DNA of 64,000 bases. Origin: Hennigella sp045641165 (GTDB lineage: Bacteria; Bacillota_I; Bacilli_A; Mycoplasmatales; Mycoplasmoidaceae). The DNA lies in assembly GCA_045641165.1 (NCBI GenBank), contig JAZUGL010000006.1:30737-94736 (forward strand), in the 5' to 3' direction. This document shows, in pieces, positions 41,506-51,650 of the stretch. Under the pieces are notes generated by a model, which was given only the letters and a program-made list of their open reading frames with translations, was not told the DNA's origin and ran no database searches. Position 1 is the first letter of the stretch. Every line of letters begins with the position of its first letter. The position numbers and the translations under genes were made by a program.

Positions 41506-41950
41506 CTTTAGTTTCCTTCTTTGCTTCAACTGGTGCTTCTACTTTTTCTAAAGCTTTTTTAGCAGCTATAACTTCTTCAATCTTTTTCTTTCTTTCTTCA
41601 TAAAGTTTAGTTTTAGTCTTGCTTCTTTCAACTTTCTTAGCATTTAATGTTGCACGATAACCATAGTTGTGTTCAACATTAATGATTAGATGTCTTAAGA
41701 TTGCTTTATTAATTAAAGCTAATCTATTAAATTCTTTAATAGTAGCTGTATTTTCTGAAGCAAAATTTAAAATGTAGTAATATGCTTGTGAGCATTTACC
41801 AATTTTATAAGCCATCTTAGTTAAACCCATCTTGGTTTCTTTAAGATCTTTGGCTTGCTTCAAAATCTTTTGCATGTTTGTTGAGATAGCATCGGCATCT
41901 TTTTGGGCCATAGTACCATCAACAACTAACATGATTTCATAATTAGTCAT
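41498..41950 (-). CDS. rpsF: 30S ribosomal protein S6
   Basis: The 150-residue S6 opens MTNYEIMLVVDG and contains KMAYKIGKCSQAYYYILNF and the rRNA-contact region. A basic then Ala/Glu-rich tail (KKALEKVEAPVEAKKETKD) extends it. It heads the operon rpsF-ssb-rpsR-rplI-dnaB-lipoprotein-ung. AAGGAG lies ~9 nt before the ATG, preceded by a hairpin leader. Confidence 0.96.
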   Translation of the reverse strand: MTNYEIMLVVDGTMAQKDADAISTNMQKILKQAKDLKETKMGLTKMAYKIGKCSQAYYYILNFASENTATIKEFNRLALINKAILRHLIINVEHNYGYRATLNAKKVERSKTKTKLYEERKKKIEEVIAAKKALEKVEAPVEAKKETKDE

Positions 41951-41973
41951 TTATTTAAGTTCTCCTTGGGATA

Positions 41974-41993
41974 TTTGCTGCATTGACTCGCAG
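41974..41993 (-). promoter_or_regulatory. Hairpin in the rpsF leader (possible S6:S18 site)
   Basis: On the minus strand TGCTGC - GAGTCAAT - GCAGCA forms a 6-bp hairpin 24 nt before the rpsF ATG, close to the AAGGAG site. In many bacteria the S6:S18 dimer represses this operon through a leader structure. This placement fits, but I could not match the consensus. Confidence 0.45.
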
Positions 41994-42118
41994 CATAGAG
42001 GCTCTATATATTTGTAATATATAAATATATTATTTCTTAGTTAAATATATAAGGCATAAGTATTATACATAAAAATGTAATAATTCCTTTTTAATATATA
42101 ATAGAAAAAGTTATAAAT

Positions 42119-42194
42119 GCCGAAGTAGCTCAACAGGCAGAGCAACTGACTTGTAATCAGTAGGTTGTTGGTTCGATTCCGATCTTCGGCACCA
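42119..42194 (+). tRNA. tRNA-Thr (anticodon UGU)
   Basis: The 76-nt cloverleaf has acceptor GCCGAAG / CTTCGGC, discriminator A and encoded CCA. The anticodon stem ACTGA/TCAGT encloses CTTGTAA, giving UGU, which reads ACA and ACU-type Thr codons. The T-loop is GGTTCGATTCC. Confidence 0.95.
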
Positions 42195-42197
42195 TAA

Positions 42198-42224
42198 AAA
42201 AATGACTAGGTTGTCTAGTCATTT
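42198..42224. terminator. Bidirectional terminator between tRNA-Thr and rpmA
   Basis: AATGACTAG / CTAGTCATT forms a 9-bp stem flanked by A- and T-runs. It serves both converging transcripts. Confidence 0.85.
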
Positions 42225-42509
42225 TTATTTTGTCACAACACTTGCTCTTGTTTTGTTGTCACCAAATCTTGTGTATTTAACAATACCTGATTTTTGGGCA
42301 TGTAATGTATGATCTTTTCCCATAATTACATTTTTACCAGGATAAACTCTTGTTCCTCTTTGACGATAGATAATTTCGCCAACTTTAACTGCTTGACCAT
42401 CAGCTTTTTTAGCTCCTAACATCTTAGGGTTAGAGTCTCTACCGTTTTTAGTAGAACCTACTCCTTTTTTAGATGCAAAGAATTGTAAATCTATAAATAT
42501 TTTTCTCAT
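42225..42509 (-). CDS. rpmA: 50S ribosomal protein L27 with cleavable N-terminal extension
   Basis: L27 reaches the peptidyl-transferase centre with its N-terminus. The 94-residue protein begins MRKIFIDLQFFASKKGVGS. The segment LQFFA followed by SKKG is the site cut by the protease Prp in Firmicutes, exposing the functional N-terminus. GKNVIMGKDHTLHA is the L27 signature. The gene encoding Prp lies directly upstream in the same operon. Confidence 0.96.
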   Translation of the reverse strand: MRKIFIDLQFFASKKGVGSTKNGRDSNPKMLGAKKADGQAVKVGEIIYRQRGTRVYPGKNVIMGKDHTLHAQKSGIVKYTRFGDNKTRASVVTK

Positions 42510-42510
42510 C

Positions 42511-42795
42511 TTATTTCTCCTTTGAAATAGTAATGTGTTTTTTATACTTTCCTTCTAGTGCTTTTAGTTGTTTAACAACTAGTTGTAGTTTAGTTTTATT
42601 ATCTGCTGTTGGTTTAAGAACATATTTAATACTTGTTTTTGTTCTTTTAACTTTAAGTTCAGATTTTTTAAACCAACTAGCTGATGTTTGAACTATAGCT
42701 GAGACTGCTGCACAGACAAGATCTTTTCCTTTTTTGTCATAGTTAGCATGTCCTGATACTTCTAGGGTTGTACTTGTATAAACAACTTTAATCAT
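42511..42795 (-). CDS. prp: Ribosomal-processing cysteine protease Prp
   Basis: Prp removes the N-terminal extension of ribosomal protein L27. The 94-residue protein has the catalytic His in SGHANYD (~17) and the catalytic Cys in DLVCAAVSAI (~28), the Prp/YsxB pattern. It sits between rplU and rpmA as in Firmicutes. The start overlaps the rplU stop by one base (TAATG), and rpmA begins 1 nt after its stop. Confidence 0.94.
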   Translation of the reverse strand: MIKVVYTSTTLEVSGHANYDKKGKDLVCAAVSAIVQTSASWFKKSELKVKRTKTSIKYVLKPTADNKTKLQLVVKQLKALEGKYKKHITISKEK

Positions 42796-43094
42796 TAAGC
42801 TACTATCTCCTTTACAACCAATTGTGTATAAGGTTGTCTATGTCCTGTTTTATGTGTGTGGTGTTTTTGTGGCAAGTGTTTAATGTTAACTATTTTCTTT
42901 TGTTTACCTTGTTTTGAAACTTCACAAACAACTTTAGCACTAGCTAATAATGGTTTTCCAATCTTATCATCAACCATTAAAACTTTATCAAAAGTTATTT
43001 TGTCTTTAACTTTTGCTTCAAGTTTTTCAACGTAAATAACGTCATTAACTTGTACTTTATATTGTTTGCCACCTGTTGTAAATATTGCAAACAT
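42795..43094 (-). CDS. rplU: 50S ribosomal protein L21
   Basis: The 99-residue L21 opens MFAIFTTGGKQYKVQVND and has the C-terminal signature KKHHTHKTGHRQPYT with small variation (PQKHHTHKTGHRQ). It is the first gene of rplU-prp-rpmA, preceded by AAAGGA and a folded leader RNA. Confidence 0.96.
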   Translation of the reverse strand: MFAIFTTGGKQYKVQVNDVIYVEKLEAKVKDKITFDKVLMVDDKIGKPLLASAKVVCEVSKQGKQKKIVNIKHLPQKHHTHKTGHRQPYTQLVVKEIVA

Positions 43095-43106
43095 GATTAA
43101 TATCCT

Positions 43107-43165
43107 TTCATGACTCGCCTAGTGGGTATTACATTGCTGTAAGTTTAAAACCCTACGTTCGTGCG
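43107..43165 (-). promoter_or_regulatory. L21-type structured leader of rplU-prp-rpmA
   Basis: The minus-strand leader folds into a nested hairpin at 43124-43153: GGGT pairs with ACCC, and inside it TTACA pairs with TGTAA around a GCAA tetraloop of the GNRA type. It lies between a TATAAT (43198-43203) and the rplU start. It matches the position and style of Firmicutes L21 leaders, which bind L21 for feedback control. Confidence 0.6.
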
Positions 43166-43236
43166 GTTGTAACCATAAAAATAAATATGGTTTTCATATT
43201 ATATAAGTAAATATATCTTTAGTAATAAAAAAGAAA

Positions 43237-43252
43237 AAGAGCATTAGCTCTT
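43237..43252 (-). terminator. Terminator of the second LRR lipoprotein
   Basis: AAGAGC / GCTCTT with an ATTA loop is followed on the minus strand by TTTCTTTTTTATT. It overlaps the stop codon of the gene. Confidence 0.7.
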
Positions 43253-44489
43253 ATTCTGTATATCAATAGTAGGAGAAACCTGTCACTGGGTCGTTTGTGA
43301 ATGAGCTATCAGTGTCAACAAACATATATTCGACAGGGCCGTCAAGGTCAGACTGGCTTGGACAAGTAAAAATAAAACCTTCATCTCCAGTTTTTGTTTC
43401 TTGCTGCCTAATTTTTAAAGAATAACAACCGATAAACATTCCGGAATAACAATAATTTACAAGTTGTGTTGCGGGAAGTTCTGGGGTGCTAGTTAAAGAA
43501 GCACATTCACAAAACATACCATCATAGCAACCCTCGGCAAGATTATTTCATGGTAAATAGTTTTTGGAAACACTAGTTATACTTAATCCTGAATTCAAAC
43601 CGGAAAAGCAATATGGTTTTAAATTATATGTACTATCGGGCAAAACAAACGGTTCAGTAATACTAGGACAGGCCGAAAACATGTAGCCTGCTCAACCAGG
43701 AGCAAAACTCATATTTGGTTTATTAAATATATTATTAACAAACCACCTGCTATTAATTTCTAAACTCTCACAATTTCTAAACATGTCAACATAACAACAT
43801 TCTGCAAGCATTGTAGCAGGCAATTTAGGCGTTTGAGTTAATGAACCGCAATAGCTAAACATACTGTTGTAACAGTCTTCTTCGAGTTCCATGGCTGGAA
43901 GAGTAGTAGGCGGAGTAGTTAAATATGGGCAATCTTGGAACATACAGTAATAGCATTCAGGAGTTAAATGGGTTGCGGGCAGAACCAAATCTGAAGCATC
44001 TGAAATGGCTGAGTAAGCAAACAAGGTAGAAAAGCAACCACTGCAAGGGATACTAGTTAAATTTTCATAGTTATATGATAATAATGACATTATGTTGCCA
44101 GAAATTTTTCCACATCTAGACCCGTTTTTGTTTTCGAAATGCATGATAAAAGTAAATGATGTTTTTTTATCTTCATAGTTGAATCCATTTTGGTTATTGC
44201 CATAAAATTGAATTTCACACCCAGCACCAATATTTATGTGTGCGCCTTCACCAGAAGTGCTAGGCATCACATATTCTGTTCATGTTTTACCACTATCGAT
44301 TGAATAGAATAAATTTGTATCCCTTGTTTCTATACGCCACGCTCGACTATCTACATAAAATTCGCAATCATCTGTGGCAGTAAAAGTTAAAAATTTATTT
44401 TCAGGTTTTTTAGACCCACAGCTAGTAGATATTGATAATGGTGTTGCTATTACAGCAGCAATTGTTGGAATTCAAAAAAACTTTTTCAT
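43251..44489 (-). CDS. BspA-like leucine-rich-repeat surface lipoprotein, 412 aa
   Basis: The signal peptide contains a UGA-coded Trp and lipobox ISTSC with Cys24. A beta-rich module with YSIDSGKTWTEY is followed by KISGNIMSLLSYNY and about seven repeats of the form CY..MF..C.SLT..P.LPAT.L. This gives the same layout as the gene at 15694-17370, without the second module copy. Every repeat again has two Cys. The TATAAT at 44499-44504 on the minus strand ends 9 nt before the ATG, so the start is probably leaderless. The adhesin role is inferred from the family. Confidence 0.83.
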
Positions 44490-44498
44490 AATACTTTC

Positions 44499-44504
44499 AT
44501 TATA
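44499..44504 (-). promoter_or_regulatory. -10 box of the second LRR lipoprotein
   Basis: TATAAT on the minus strand ends nine bases before the ATG, with no ribosome-binding site. Confidence 0.6.
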
Positions 44505-44513
44505 TGAAAAGAA

Positions 44514-44532
44514 AAAGAGGCTATGCCTCTTT
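44514..44532 (-). terminator. Terminator of the nucleoside-uptake operon
   Basis: AAAGAGGC / GCCTCTTT forms an 8-bp stem with a 3-nt loop, followed on the minus strand by T-rich sequence, just after upp. Confidence 0.82.
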
Positions 44533-44535
44533 TAT

Positions 44536-45153
44536 CTATTTAGTTCCAAAGATTCTATCTCCAGCATCACCTAAGCCAGGAACAATGTAAGCATTTTTGT
44601 CCAGTTTAGTATCGATTGCTGCTGTAAATGTTTCAATATCTGGATGAGCTTTTTCAAAAGCTTTTATTCCTTGCGGAGCAGCTACTACTGAAACAAATTT
44701 AATCTTCTTAGGTTTAAACCTTTTGATGATTTTTGCTGCAGCTATAGCTGATTCACCTGTAGCTAACATTGGATCAAGCATAATAACTATTGATCCTTTG
44801 ATAGAGTTAGGCATTTTGCAGTAGTATTCCACTGGTTTTTTAGTTTCTTCATCACGGTAAAGACCAATATGACCTATTCTTGCATTAGGGATCATTTCTT
44901 TAAAACTATCTGCCATACCTAATCCTGCACGTAAAATTGGTACAAGAACAATTGGACCTTTTGCTTTTTTACCCATAGTCTTAGCTATGGGTGTAGTAAC
45001 AGGAATAGAGATAGTAGGTAAGTTTTTAGTTGCTTCATAAGCTAAGAAGTTGGAAAGACATTTTAAACAACTTCTAAATAAAGTTGAATTAGTGTTTTTA
45101 TCTCTCATTAATGTTAGTTGGTGAGCAACTATTGGATGGTTAATAACTTTCAT
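44536..45153 (-). CDS. upp: Uracil phosphoribosyltransferase
   Basis: Upp converts uracil and PRPP to UMP in salvage. The 205-residue protein has VPILRAGLGMADSF, the PRPP loop IVIMLDPMLATGESA and the uracil-binding IVPGLGDAGDRIFGT. It is the last gene of the tsaC-bmp-nupABC-upp operon, 3 nt after nupC, and would use uracil released from imported nucleosides. Confidence 0.96.
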   Translation of the reverse strand: MKVINHPIVAHQLTLMRDKNTNSTLFRSCLKCLSNFLAYEATKNLPTISIPVTTPIAKTMGKKAKGPIVLVPILRAGLGMADSFKEMIPNARIGHIGLYRDEETKKPVEYYCKMPNSIKGSIVIMLDPMLATGESAIAAAKIIKRFKPKKIKFVSVVAAPQGIKAFEKAHPDIETFTAAIDTKLDKNAYIVPGLGDAGDRIFGTK

Positions 45154-45156
45154 AAG

Positions 45157-46089
45157 CTAACGCTTTCCTTTCTCAAATGGTATTCCTGAATGGGCCGGGG
45201 CCAGGATTGTTCTTGATGTAAATAGCAAGATAACCAATGTAATTATATAAGGAATAGCAAATACTACTAATTGTGGAATACCAATTTGAGTAAATGTTGT
45301 TGTGTTAGATGCAGCATTAAATAAGGCAAAGATAATAGCAAAGACAGCCATCTTTGGTATTTTTCATCCACCTGTAATTAAAATAGCTAATGATAAATAA
45401 CCCATAGATTGAACATCACCACCAAATGAGTTTATTCTAAATAAGAATAGGGCTCCAGCAAGTCCTGCCATAGCTGAAGAAAGAATAACAGCTATTCATT
45501 GATATTTGTAAACTGAAATACCTTGAGTATCAACAGCATTAGGGTTTTCTCCTACAGCTTTATATCTTAAACCTGTTTTAGTTTTATTTACAACTACTCA
45601 AATAATAATGGCAATTAATAACACTAAACCAAATAGGATAAAACTTGAACCAAATAGTGAACCACCCATTGGTAAAATAGGGTGATACATACATGTTATT
45701 CTTGTATAACCACCACTTATATATAGGATGTGAGCAAGCGGTTCATTTAAGAAACTAGCTAAAGCTAAACCTACTAAGTTAATAGCTGTACCAGCAATTG
45801 TATGGTCAGCTCTTAACTTAATACAAACAAAGGCATGCATGACACCCATGATGGTTGTGCATAGCATTGTTAGAATGAAGGCTATGAAGATGGTGCCAAA
45901 GGCTGGCTCCCCATTTCAGAAAACAGTAGATGAGAAGATACCAAAGAATAAGGCACCCATACACATCATGCCGTCAATACCTAAGTTAACAATACCTGCT
46001 CTTTCTGATAGATAACCAGAAATAGCGCCAGCAAATAAGATGGCTGTAAATAATAAAGTTAAATCTAATAACGTTCCTAAATCACCCAT
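45157..46089 (-). CDS. nupC: Nucleoside ABC transporter permease (second subunit)
   Basis: This 310-residue inner-membrane permease belongs to the branched-chain amino acid/ribose-type family. Visible signatures are LSERAGIVNLGIDGMMCMGA near the N-terminus and KTKTGLRYKAVGENPNAVDTQGI in the coupling loop that contacts the ATPase. It corresponds to the NupC/YufQ subunit of BMP-dependent nucleoside importers. The ATG at 46089 has AAAGGAG upstream and is preferred over an upstream TTG. It lies 1 nt after nupB. Confidence 0.9.
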
Positions 46090-46090
46090 A

Positions 46091-47935
46091 TTATGCTCCT
46101 TTCCAGAATGAACCAATGCTTACTCCTGTAGCATCAACATCTGCTTTAACAGTAGCTGGTTTAGACATCTTGGCTCTTGCTTCCTTAATTTCTTTAATTA
46201 AATGTGCTTTATAAGATTGTTCAATCTTAGCAGCATCAAATTTAACAATCTCTGGTTGGAAAACAATTTTCTTACCTTTTTGTTTGTTTGGAGCAAATTT
46301 CTTAAACATTTCATTGTAATGTCTTAAGATTTCATTAGATGTTAAGAAGTATGCTTTAATAAATGCATCTCTAGCAATACGATATTGTCCATAGTTTGTA
46401 ATTTCAGGCAATCCTAAAGACTTAGCAGCATTTTGTGTTGATTTTAATGTTTCTAAGTCAAGTTGGTTTTGGTTAGCCACGTCATATCTAAATTGCAAAC
46501 CATTTCTTCGGTTTTGGATATTAGATAATGAACGCAATGTTGCCATTTGCATGTCATCTCATCTTCTAATTTTTCCATACCAGAAGTTAATTCAATGGTA
46601 TTGAACATTAGCAAGGGCCATCTTAGCTTTCATTACTCTAGTAATCTTCATAGAAGATTTAACTTTAATATTTTTAACCTTATACAAGTAATTCTTCCTT
46701 AATAATTCATTGTAATCATTAGCAAGTTCAAGTAAAGCAATCTCGGATTGGTTCTTTTCATGCTTAATCTTGCTAAAATTCTTACCTTTAAAGATATCAA
46801 GAGTTCACCAATATGGTTTTAAACTTAAGAATAATGCAATAGCAGCAGAACCATAAACAACAATACCAAAGACAACATTAGCAATGTGACTATCAATTCC
46901 TAATGATTGTATTGCTGGTACAGAAGATTGAACCATTGAAAAGAAGAAACTAACTGGAATGGCTGCAACAGGTGAACACATAGCAATTAAACCAACAGAA
47001 ATACCATTAAATCCTTCTTGTGGGATAGCTTTTGCTATAGCAGTTGTGGGCATTTGTGGTGAGAACCCAGCATAAACCATTGCGCCTAAAATACCTGAAA
47101 TTGCACCAGAAATAGCCATAGAAAGAACAATGTGAGCTTTAACATTGTAACCTGAAGCTAATGCTCCTGAACGGCTTAGACCAACAACCTTTTGTTTTTT
47201 ACCAAAAACAGTATAGTTAAGCACTATTATTAAGGCAACTAAAACAATACCACCTATTATTAATAATGGACCAAAAGCACTACCATTTATTTGTAAAAGA
47301 AGGCTACTATCTGGTTCAACAGTAAATGTGTGGCTTGGAACATCCTGAATCATGCCTGCAGATACCAATGTAGAAATACAAAGAATAACGGCATAGTAAA
47401 CTATTCAGTTTAACATGATTGAAGAAACAACTTCATTAACATTTAATAGGGCTTTTAATAAACCAGATATCCCTGCAATAAATGCTCCGCCAACCATGGA
47501 TGCTAATAAGACAACAACTTGATTAGCTCCAGGACCTAGGTGGCACATGTGGCTAATCATTGTTGCAAGTAGTCCTCCAAAAAACATCTGACCAGAAATA
47601 CCAATATTAAATTGTCCTGCTTTATAAGCAAAGATAAATGCCAAACCAGCCACGAGCATTATTCCGGTGTTGGACAATAATGTGTTAAGCGTTTGCGCAT
47701 CAGCAAATCCTGATGTAAAGATCGTACCAAATATTTTGCCAAAATTAGGCCATTGTTTGCAAACACTACAAGCAATAATTATTGCAATTAATAGTGCTGC
47801 AAAGATAGCAAGAATAGACGCAAGAATCTTTTTTGTTCTTGATTGTCTAACATCAGAATGAACCACTTTCTTTTTAAAGTAGGCTCAATTGTAATTACCA
47901 AAATCAAGGCTTCGCTTTCCTTTAACGATTGCCAT
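46091..47935 (-). CDS. nupB: Nucleoside ABC transporter permease with long cytoplasmic C-terminus
   Basis: This is the partner permease, 614 residues. The first ~375 residues are the membrane part, with YKAGQFNIGISGQMFFGG and a GYNVKAH coupling segment (ALASGYNVKAHIVLSMAISG). From about residue 377 to the end runs a ~238-residue hydrophilic, Lys-rich extension without membrane segments, ending in SFWKGA. The Firmicute NupB is ~350 residues, so this extension is unusual. The ATG overlaps the nupA stop by one base. Confidence 0.88.
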
Positions 47936-49539
47936 TAGCTGCCTCCTTTCTCTGCTTTTTTACCGGTTCTCATTAAATATTGACCGATTTTTTGTCTATT
48001 AGTTCTAGTTTTTAGGTCGTCCATAACAATCTTGCCATGGTCCATAACTACAACTCTTGAAGCTATTTTTAGAATTTCATCTAATTCATATGAAATTAAA
48101 ACAACAGCTTTACCTTTTCTTGCTTCAGCAAGAATATATTCATGAATTACATTGATAGCACCAATATCAAGACCTCTTGTTGGTTGTACCATCAAGATTA
48201 AACTATGTCTCTTGTGTAATTCTCTTGCTACAACGACTTTTTGTTGATTACCACCAGATAAAGACCTAAAGATAGCTTTTCCTTTATTAGCTCCTAAAAT
48301 ATTAAACTTAGTACATAGCGCATTAGCATTAATGCCGATTTCACGAAGTTTTAAAAGACCAAATTTAGAATATAAACGGTCATCAATTTGGTTTGTAACC
48401 AAGTTAAAGGCAACTGTTTCATCTAAGATACAACCATATTTATGTCTATCTTCGGGAACATGGGAAATACCTAATTTAGAAATAGTTTTAGGTGTTTGTT
48501 TTGTTATATCAATATCAAGACCAGAAACACGGAAAGTAATTTTTCCTTTTTCTGGATGTTGAATTCCAGCAATAGCTAAAGCTAATTCTGATTGTCCATT
48601 ACCTTCAATACCAGCAATTCCAACAATTTCACCTGAATGAACATTTAAAGATAAATCATGAATTGCTTCAAGTCTTTTATCTGTATGTTTATTCATTGAA
48701 AGGTGTTCAATTCTTAAAATAGGATCAGATCTATTACCAAAGTTTAATAAATTTGGGTTTTCTACTAGTTTTTGTCCAACAATGTATTCAACTAGTTTTT
48801 CAGTAGTAATCTTTTTAATATCTTCAGTAGCAACTGATCTACCTTTTCTTAAAACAGTAACTGTATCAGCTACTTCAAGTACTTCATTAAGTTTGTGGGT
48901 AATTAAAATGATAGTTTTACCTTGTTTCTTTAAAGTTCTTAACATATCAAGGAAACCAGCAATTTCATCGTCTGATAAAACGGCAGTAGGTTCGTCAAAG
49001 ATTAAAATATCTGCCCCTCTAAACAATAGTTTAATAATTTCAACTTTTTGTTGTGTACCAACAGATGCATTAGCGGTTTTTTGTTTTAAATTAATATCAA
49101 AACCATATTGTTTACAAATAGCATTAATACGTTCAATTGCTGGTTTGTAGTTTAAGAATAAACCTCTTGTGGTTTCAGCACCAAGAATAATGTTTTGTAA
49201 TAAGTTAAAGGCTAAAACTAATTTAAAGTGTTGGTGAACCATCCCTAAGCCAGCTTTATTAGCTTGCATTGCATTTTTAAAATCTACTTGTTTTCCTTTA
49301 ACAAACACTTCACCACTATCTTGTTTGTATAAACCAAACAAAATAGACATTAGGGTAGATTTACCTGCACCGTTTTCACCACAGATAGCGTGGATTTCAT
49401 TGTATTTAACTGCGATGTTAACATTAGAGTTAGCAATAACTTTACCACCCAAGAAGGTTTTGGTAACATTTCTCATTTCAACGGCATATTTGCCTTTGTT
49501 AGAGTTAACAACTTTTTTCTTTATTTGTTTCTTTGCCAT
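47935..49539 (-). CDS. nupA: Nucleoside ABC transporter ATPase (tandem, RbsA-like)
   Basis: The 534-residue protein has two ABC domains. The first has GENGAGKST, VHQHFKLV and LIFDEPTAVLS with a degenerate signature (ASVGTQQKVEI). The second has GIEGNGQSE in place of a full Walker A, a canonical LSGGNQQKVVVAR signature and LMVQPTRGLD. This asymmetric pair is typical of the sugar/nucleoside family. It lies 3 nt after bmp and supplies energy for the nupB/nupC permeases. Confidence 0.94.
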   Translation of the reverse strand: MAKKQIKKKVVNSNKGKYAVEMRNVTKTFLGGKVIANSNVNIAVKYNEIHAICGENGAGKSTLMSILFGLYKQDSGEVFVKGKQVDFKNAMQANKAGLGMVHQHFKLVLAFNLLQNIILGAETTRGLFLNYKPAIERINAICKQYGFDINLKQKTANASVGTQQKVEIIKLLFRGADILIFDEPTAVLSDDEIAGFLDMLRTLKKQGKTIILITHKLNEVLEVADTVTVLRKGRSVATEDIKKITTEKLVEYIVGQKLVENPNLLNFGNRSDPILRIEHLSMNKHTDKRLEAIHDLSLNVHSGEIVGIAGIEGNGQSELALAIAGIQHPEKGKITFRVSGLDIDITKQTPKTISKLGISHVPEDRHKYGCILDETVAFNLVTNQIDDRLYSKFGLLKLREIGINANALCTKFNILGANKGKAIFRSLSGGNQQKVVVARELHKRHSLILMVQPTRGLDIGAINVIHEYILAEARKGKAVVLISYELDEILKIASRVVVMDHGKIVMDDLKTRTNRQKIGQYLMRTGKKAEKGGS

Positions 49540-49542
49540 AGT

Positions 49543-51648
49543 CTAATTAATGAAATACATATTTGATCTTAACCATTCAATGATTGTTTCTGTTTGCGGC
49601 GCTTCTGCTTTTTGTGGGCCAACAGCCGGATCATATGGCATTTTAACTGTAATGTTTGGATTAAAGTCAAACACAATATCATGTAAAACTTCAGAAAGGA
49701 TGTTTGTCACATGTTTATAGTTCCTGTAAAGATATGTAGGTGCTGCACCTCCAGGCAAAGCATAAGTCTTTTTAAATGTTAATAGGCCGGTATCGGCATC
49801 ATCAGTTGATGATTGTATTGGCCCTCACGAATTAACGTTTCTTGCGAAATCAATAGGATCGATGATCTCAGCATAATGCGGGCTTCCTTCCTTACAATAG
49901 TTTTCGACCACTATCTTCCATACGTCTTCAAACTGTTTAGCTTGTCCACCATAAAGACCTTTAGTGTGTCTTAGTGCAGACATAAGGAAATATAAACCAT
50001 CAAAAGAAATTGAAGCCAAACCATTACCAAGGTTCCCACATGTTTTAAATCCTATATTGCATATAGCTTTTTCGGGGTCGGGTTTGCCGCCAGCTTCATC
50101 TGTTACATCCCAATTTTTGTTTTCCATGCAAAGACGAGCTATTTTTTCAGAGACAGTAACCATGTCTTTGATGCCGGAAAATCTTATTGTTTTTCCTTTT
50201 TGTTCAGATGTTGAGCCATCGGGTGCTATAGTTTTATCTTCATAACTTGCGTTTCTTTGTGCATCACCATTTTCTTGTGCTGTGTCAACACCAATAACAA
50301 AACAGTTTGATTTTTGATTAACAACCTCTTGAGAAGAATCAACGGTTTGCGAACCAGCTACAGATAAAATTGCAGATGCGCCACGATTTAAAAGTTGTTT
50401 GGACACACCAATACCGTCGCCTGCAGTAAAAGAGCCAGTAAAGTAAGAGTCATAATTTCCTAAACTAACCATTCTTACGCTGTATTCTTCATGTAAAAGA
50501 CCCGCTCCGGTGCTTGAATTAATTAATTCATCTTGTCTTTCAACATCCAGATTTTTTCAGTCGTCTAGTTCTTGTTTGTATTTAGAACATTGAATAATTT
50601 TTTTGTATTCATCACCATATTGTGATTCTGTACCACTAGTTAGATAAGTTCTTGCATCTAAAAGGATATTTTTTAAAATAAATTCATTAAAGAATTCTAA
50701 CCCTCTTTGCATACCACCCATGTAGATAATAACTGTGTTAAGTTGTGTACCACCATATGTTCCTACAGATAAATCATGATAATTTGCATGATATGTTTCT
50801 AGATTCTTCAAGAAATATTCACATGCAGCCAATCCTGTAAAAAATGCAGGTTGGTCGGCTCTAAATAAAACTGATGCAACATTTTGCATGTTTGGCATGT
50901 TACCATCAAACATTATCATTGCACATGTATTAATTTTTTCTTGGTCTTCTTCGCTAGCAACATTAAATTTGAACAAACCTTCTTGTTCATCATAAGTACC
51001 TAAACCAGCTAACGGGGCAACATGAGGGAACCCAGGCAATCCAAGAACCTTAACATTTTGGTGTAGGATCGTTTCAAGATATTGCTCTTGGAATGCTTGA
51101 TTATTATCTTGTGCGGGTTTTCTTACAAGTTTTTGTTCGTCTTCTGGGCTAATCTTGCCGTCTGTCTTGTTATGGCAAAAATTAACAAGCCCTTGAAAAA
51201 CACTTTCATTAAAAGACTGATCTTTAGCTTGATGTTGCGCGCCATCTACAATAAATGAGGTGTATGCTCAACGATTTCCTAAAGCTTCAGAAGTGATTGC
51301 TTGTCCTGATGGCTGATCACCTTCCATTGCCAAGTATTGTTCTTCTGTACATAATGGTGTTTTTTTACCTCAATGTAATCTTTCTCATTCGCCACCAGAT
51401 GTATAATCTATCTTTTCACCTTTTGGGCAAGCAGCCTTAGTCATGTTCCATTCAGATTTAATATCTTGATCATAATAGTTGTGTGTATTAGCAGCAGCTA
51501 TTCTAACATCTGCATTGCCTAAATCAATATAGTTAACCTTAAATAAACCAGCAGAGACACCAAGAACTAAACCAGCAGAGGCTCCTAGTAAACATGTACT
51601 AGGTGCTACTGTCTTTAATAAATTGAATATAGTTGATGTCTTTTTCAT
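49543..51648 (-). CDS. bmp: BMP-family substrate-binding protein, 701 aa
   Basis: This is the likely extracellular nucleoside receptor of the nupABC importer. Segments LLNRGASAILSVAG, CFVIGVDTAQENGDA and SVLFRADQPAFFTGLAACEY match the periplasmic-binding fold of the BMP/PnrA family. At 701 residues it is twice the usual ~350. The N-terminus has one hydrophobic stretch, but its Cys19 context (APSTC) is a poor lipobox, so it may be anchored by an uncleaved helix. AAGGAG within the tsaC end precedes the ATG. Confidence 0.85.
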
Positions 51649-51650
51649 GG

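Noticed and set aside
42795..43094. TAATG stop/start overlaps considered as programmed frameshifts.
   Set aside because: They occur between separate complete genes (ecfA2/ecfT, tlyA/dinB, dnaB/lipoprotein, rplU/prp, nupA/nupB, prfA/prmC) and are ordinary translational coupling.
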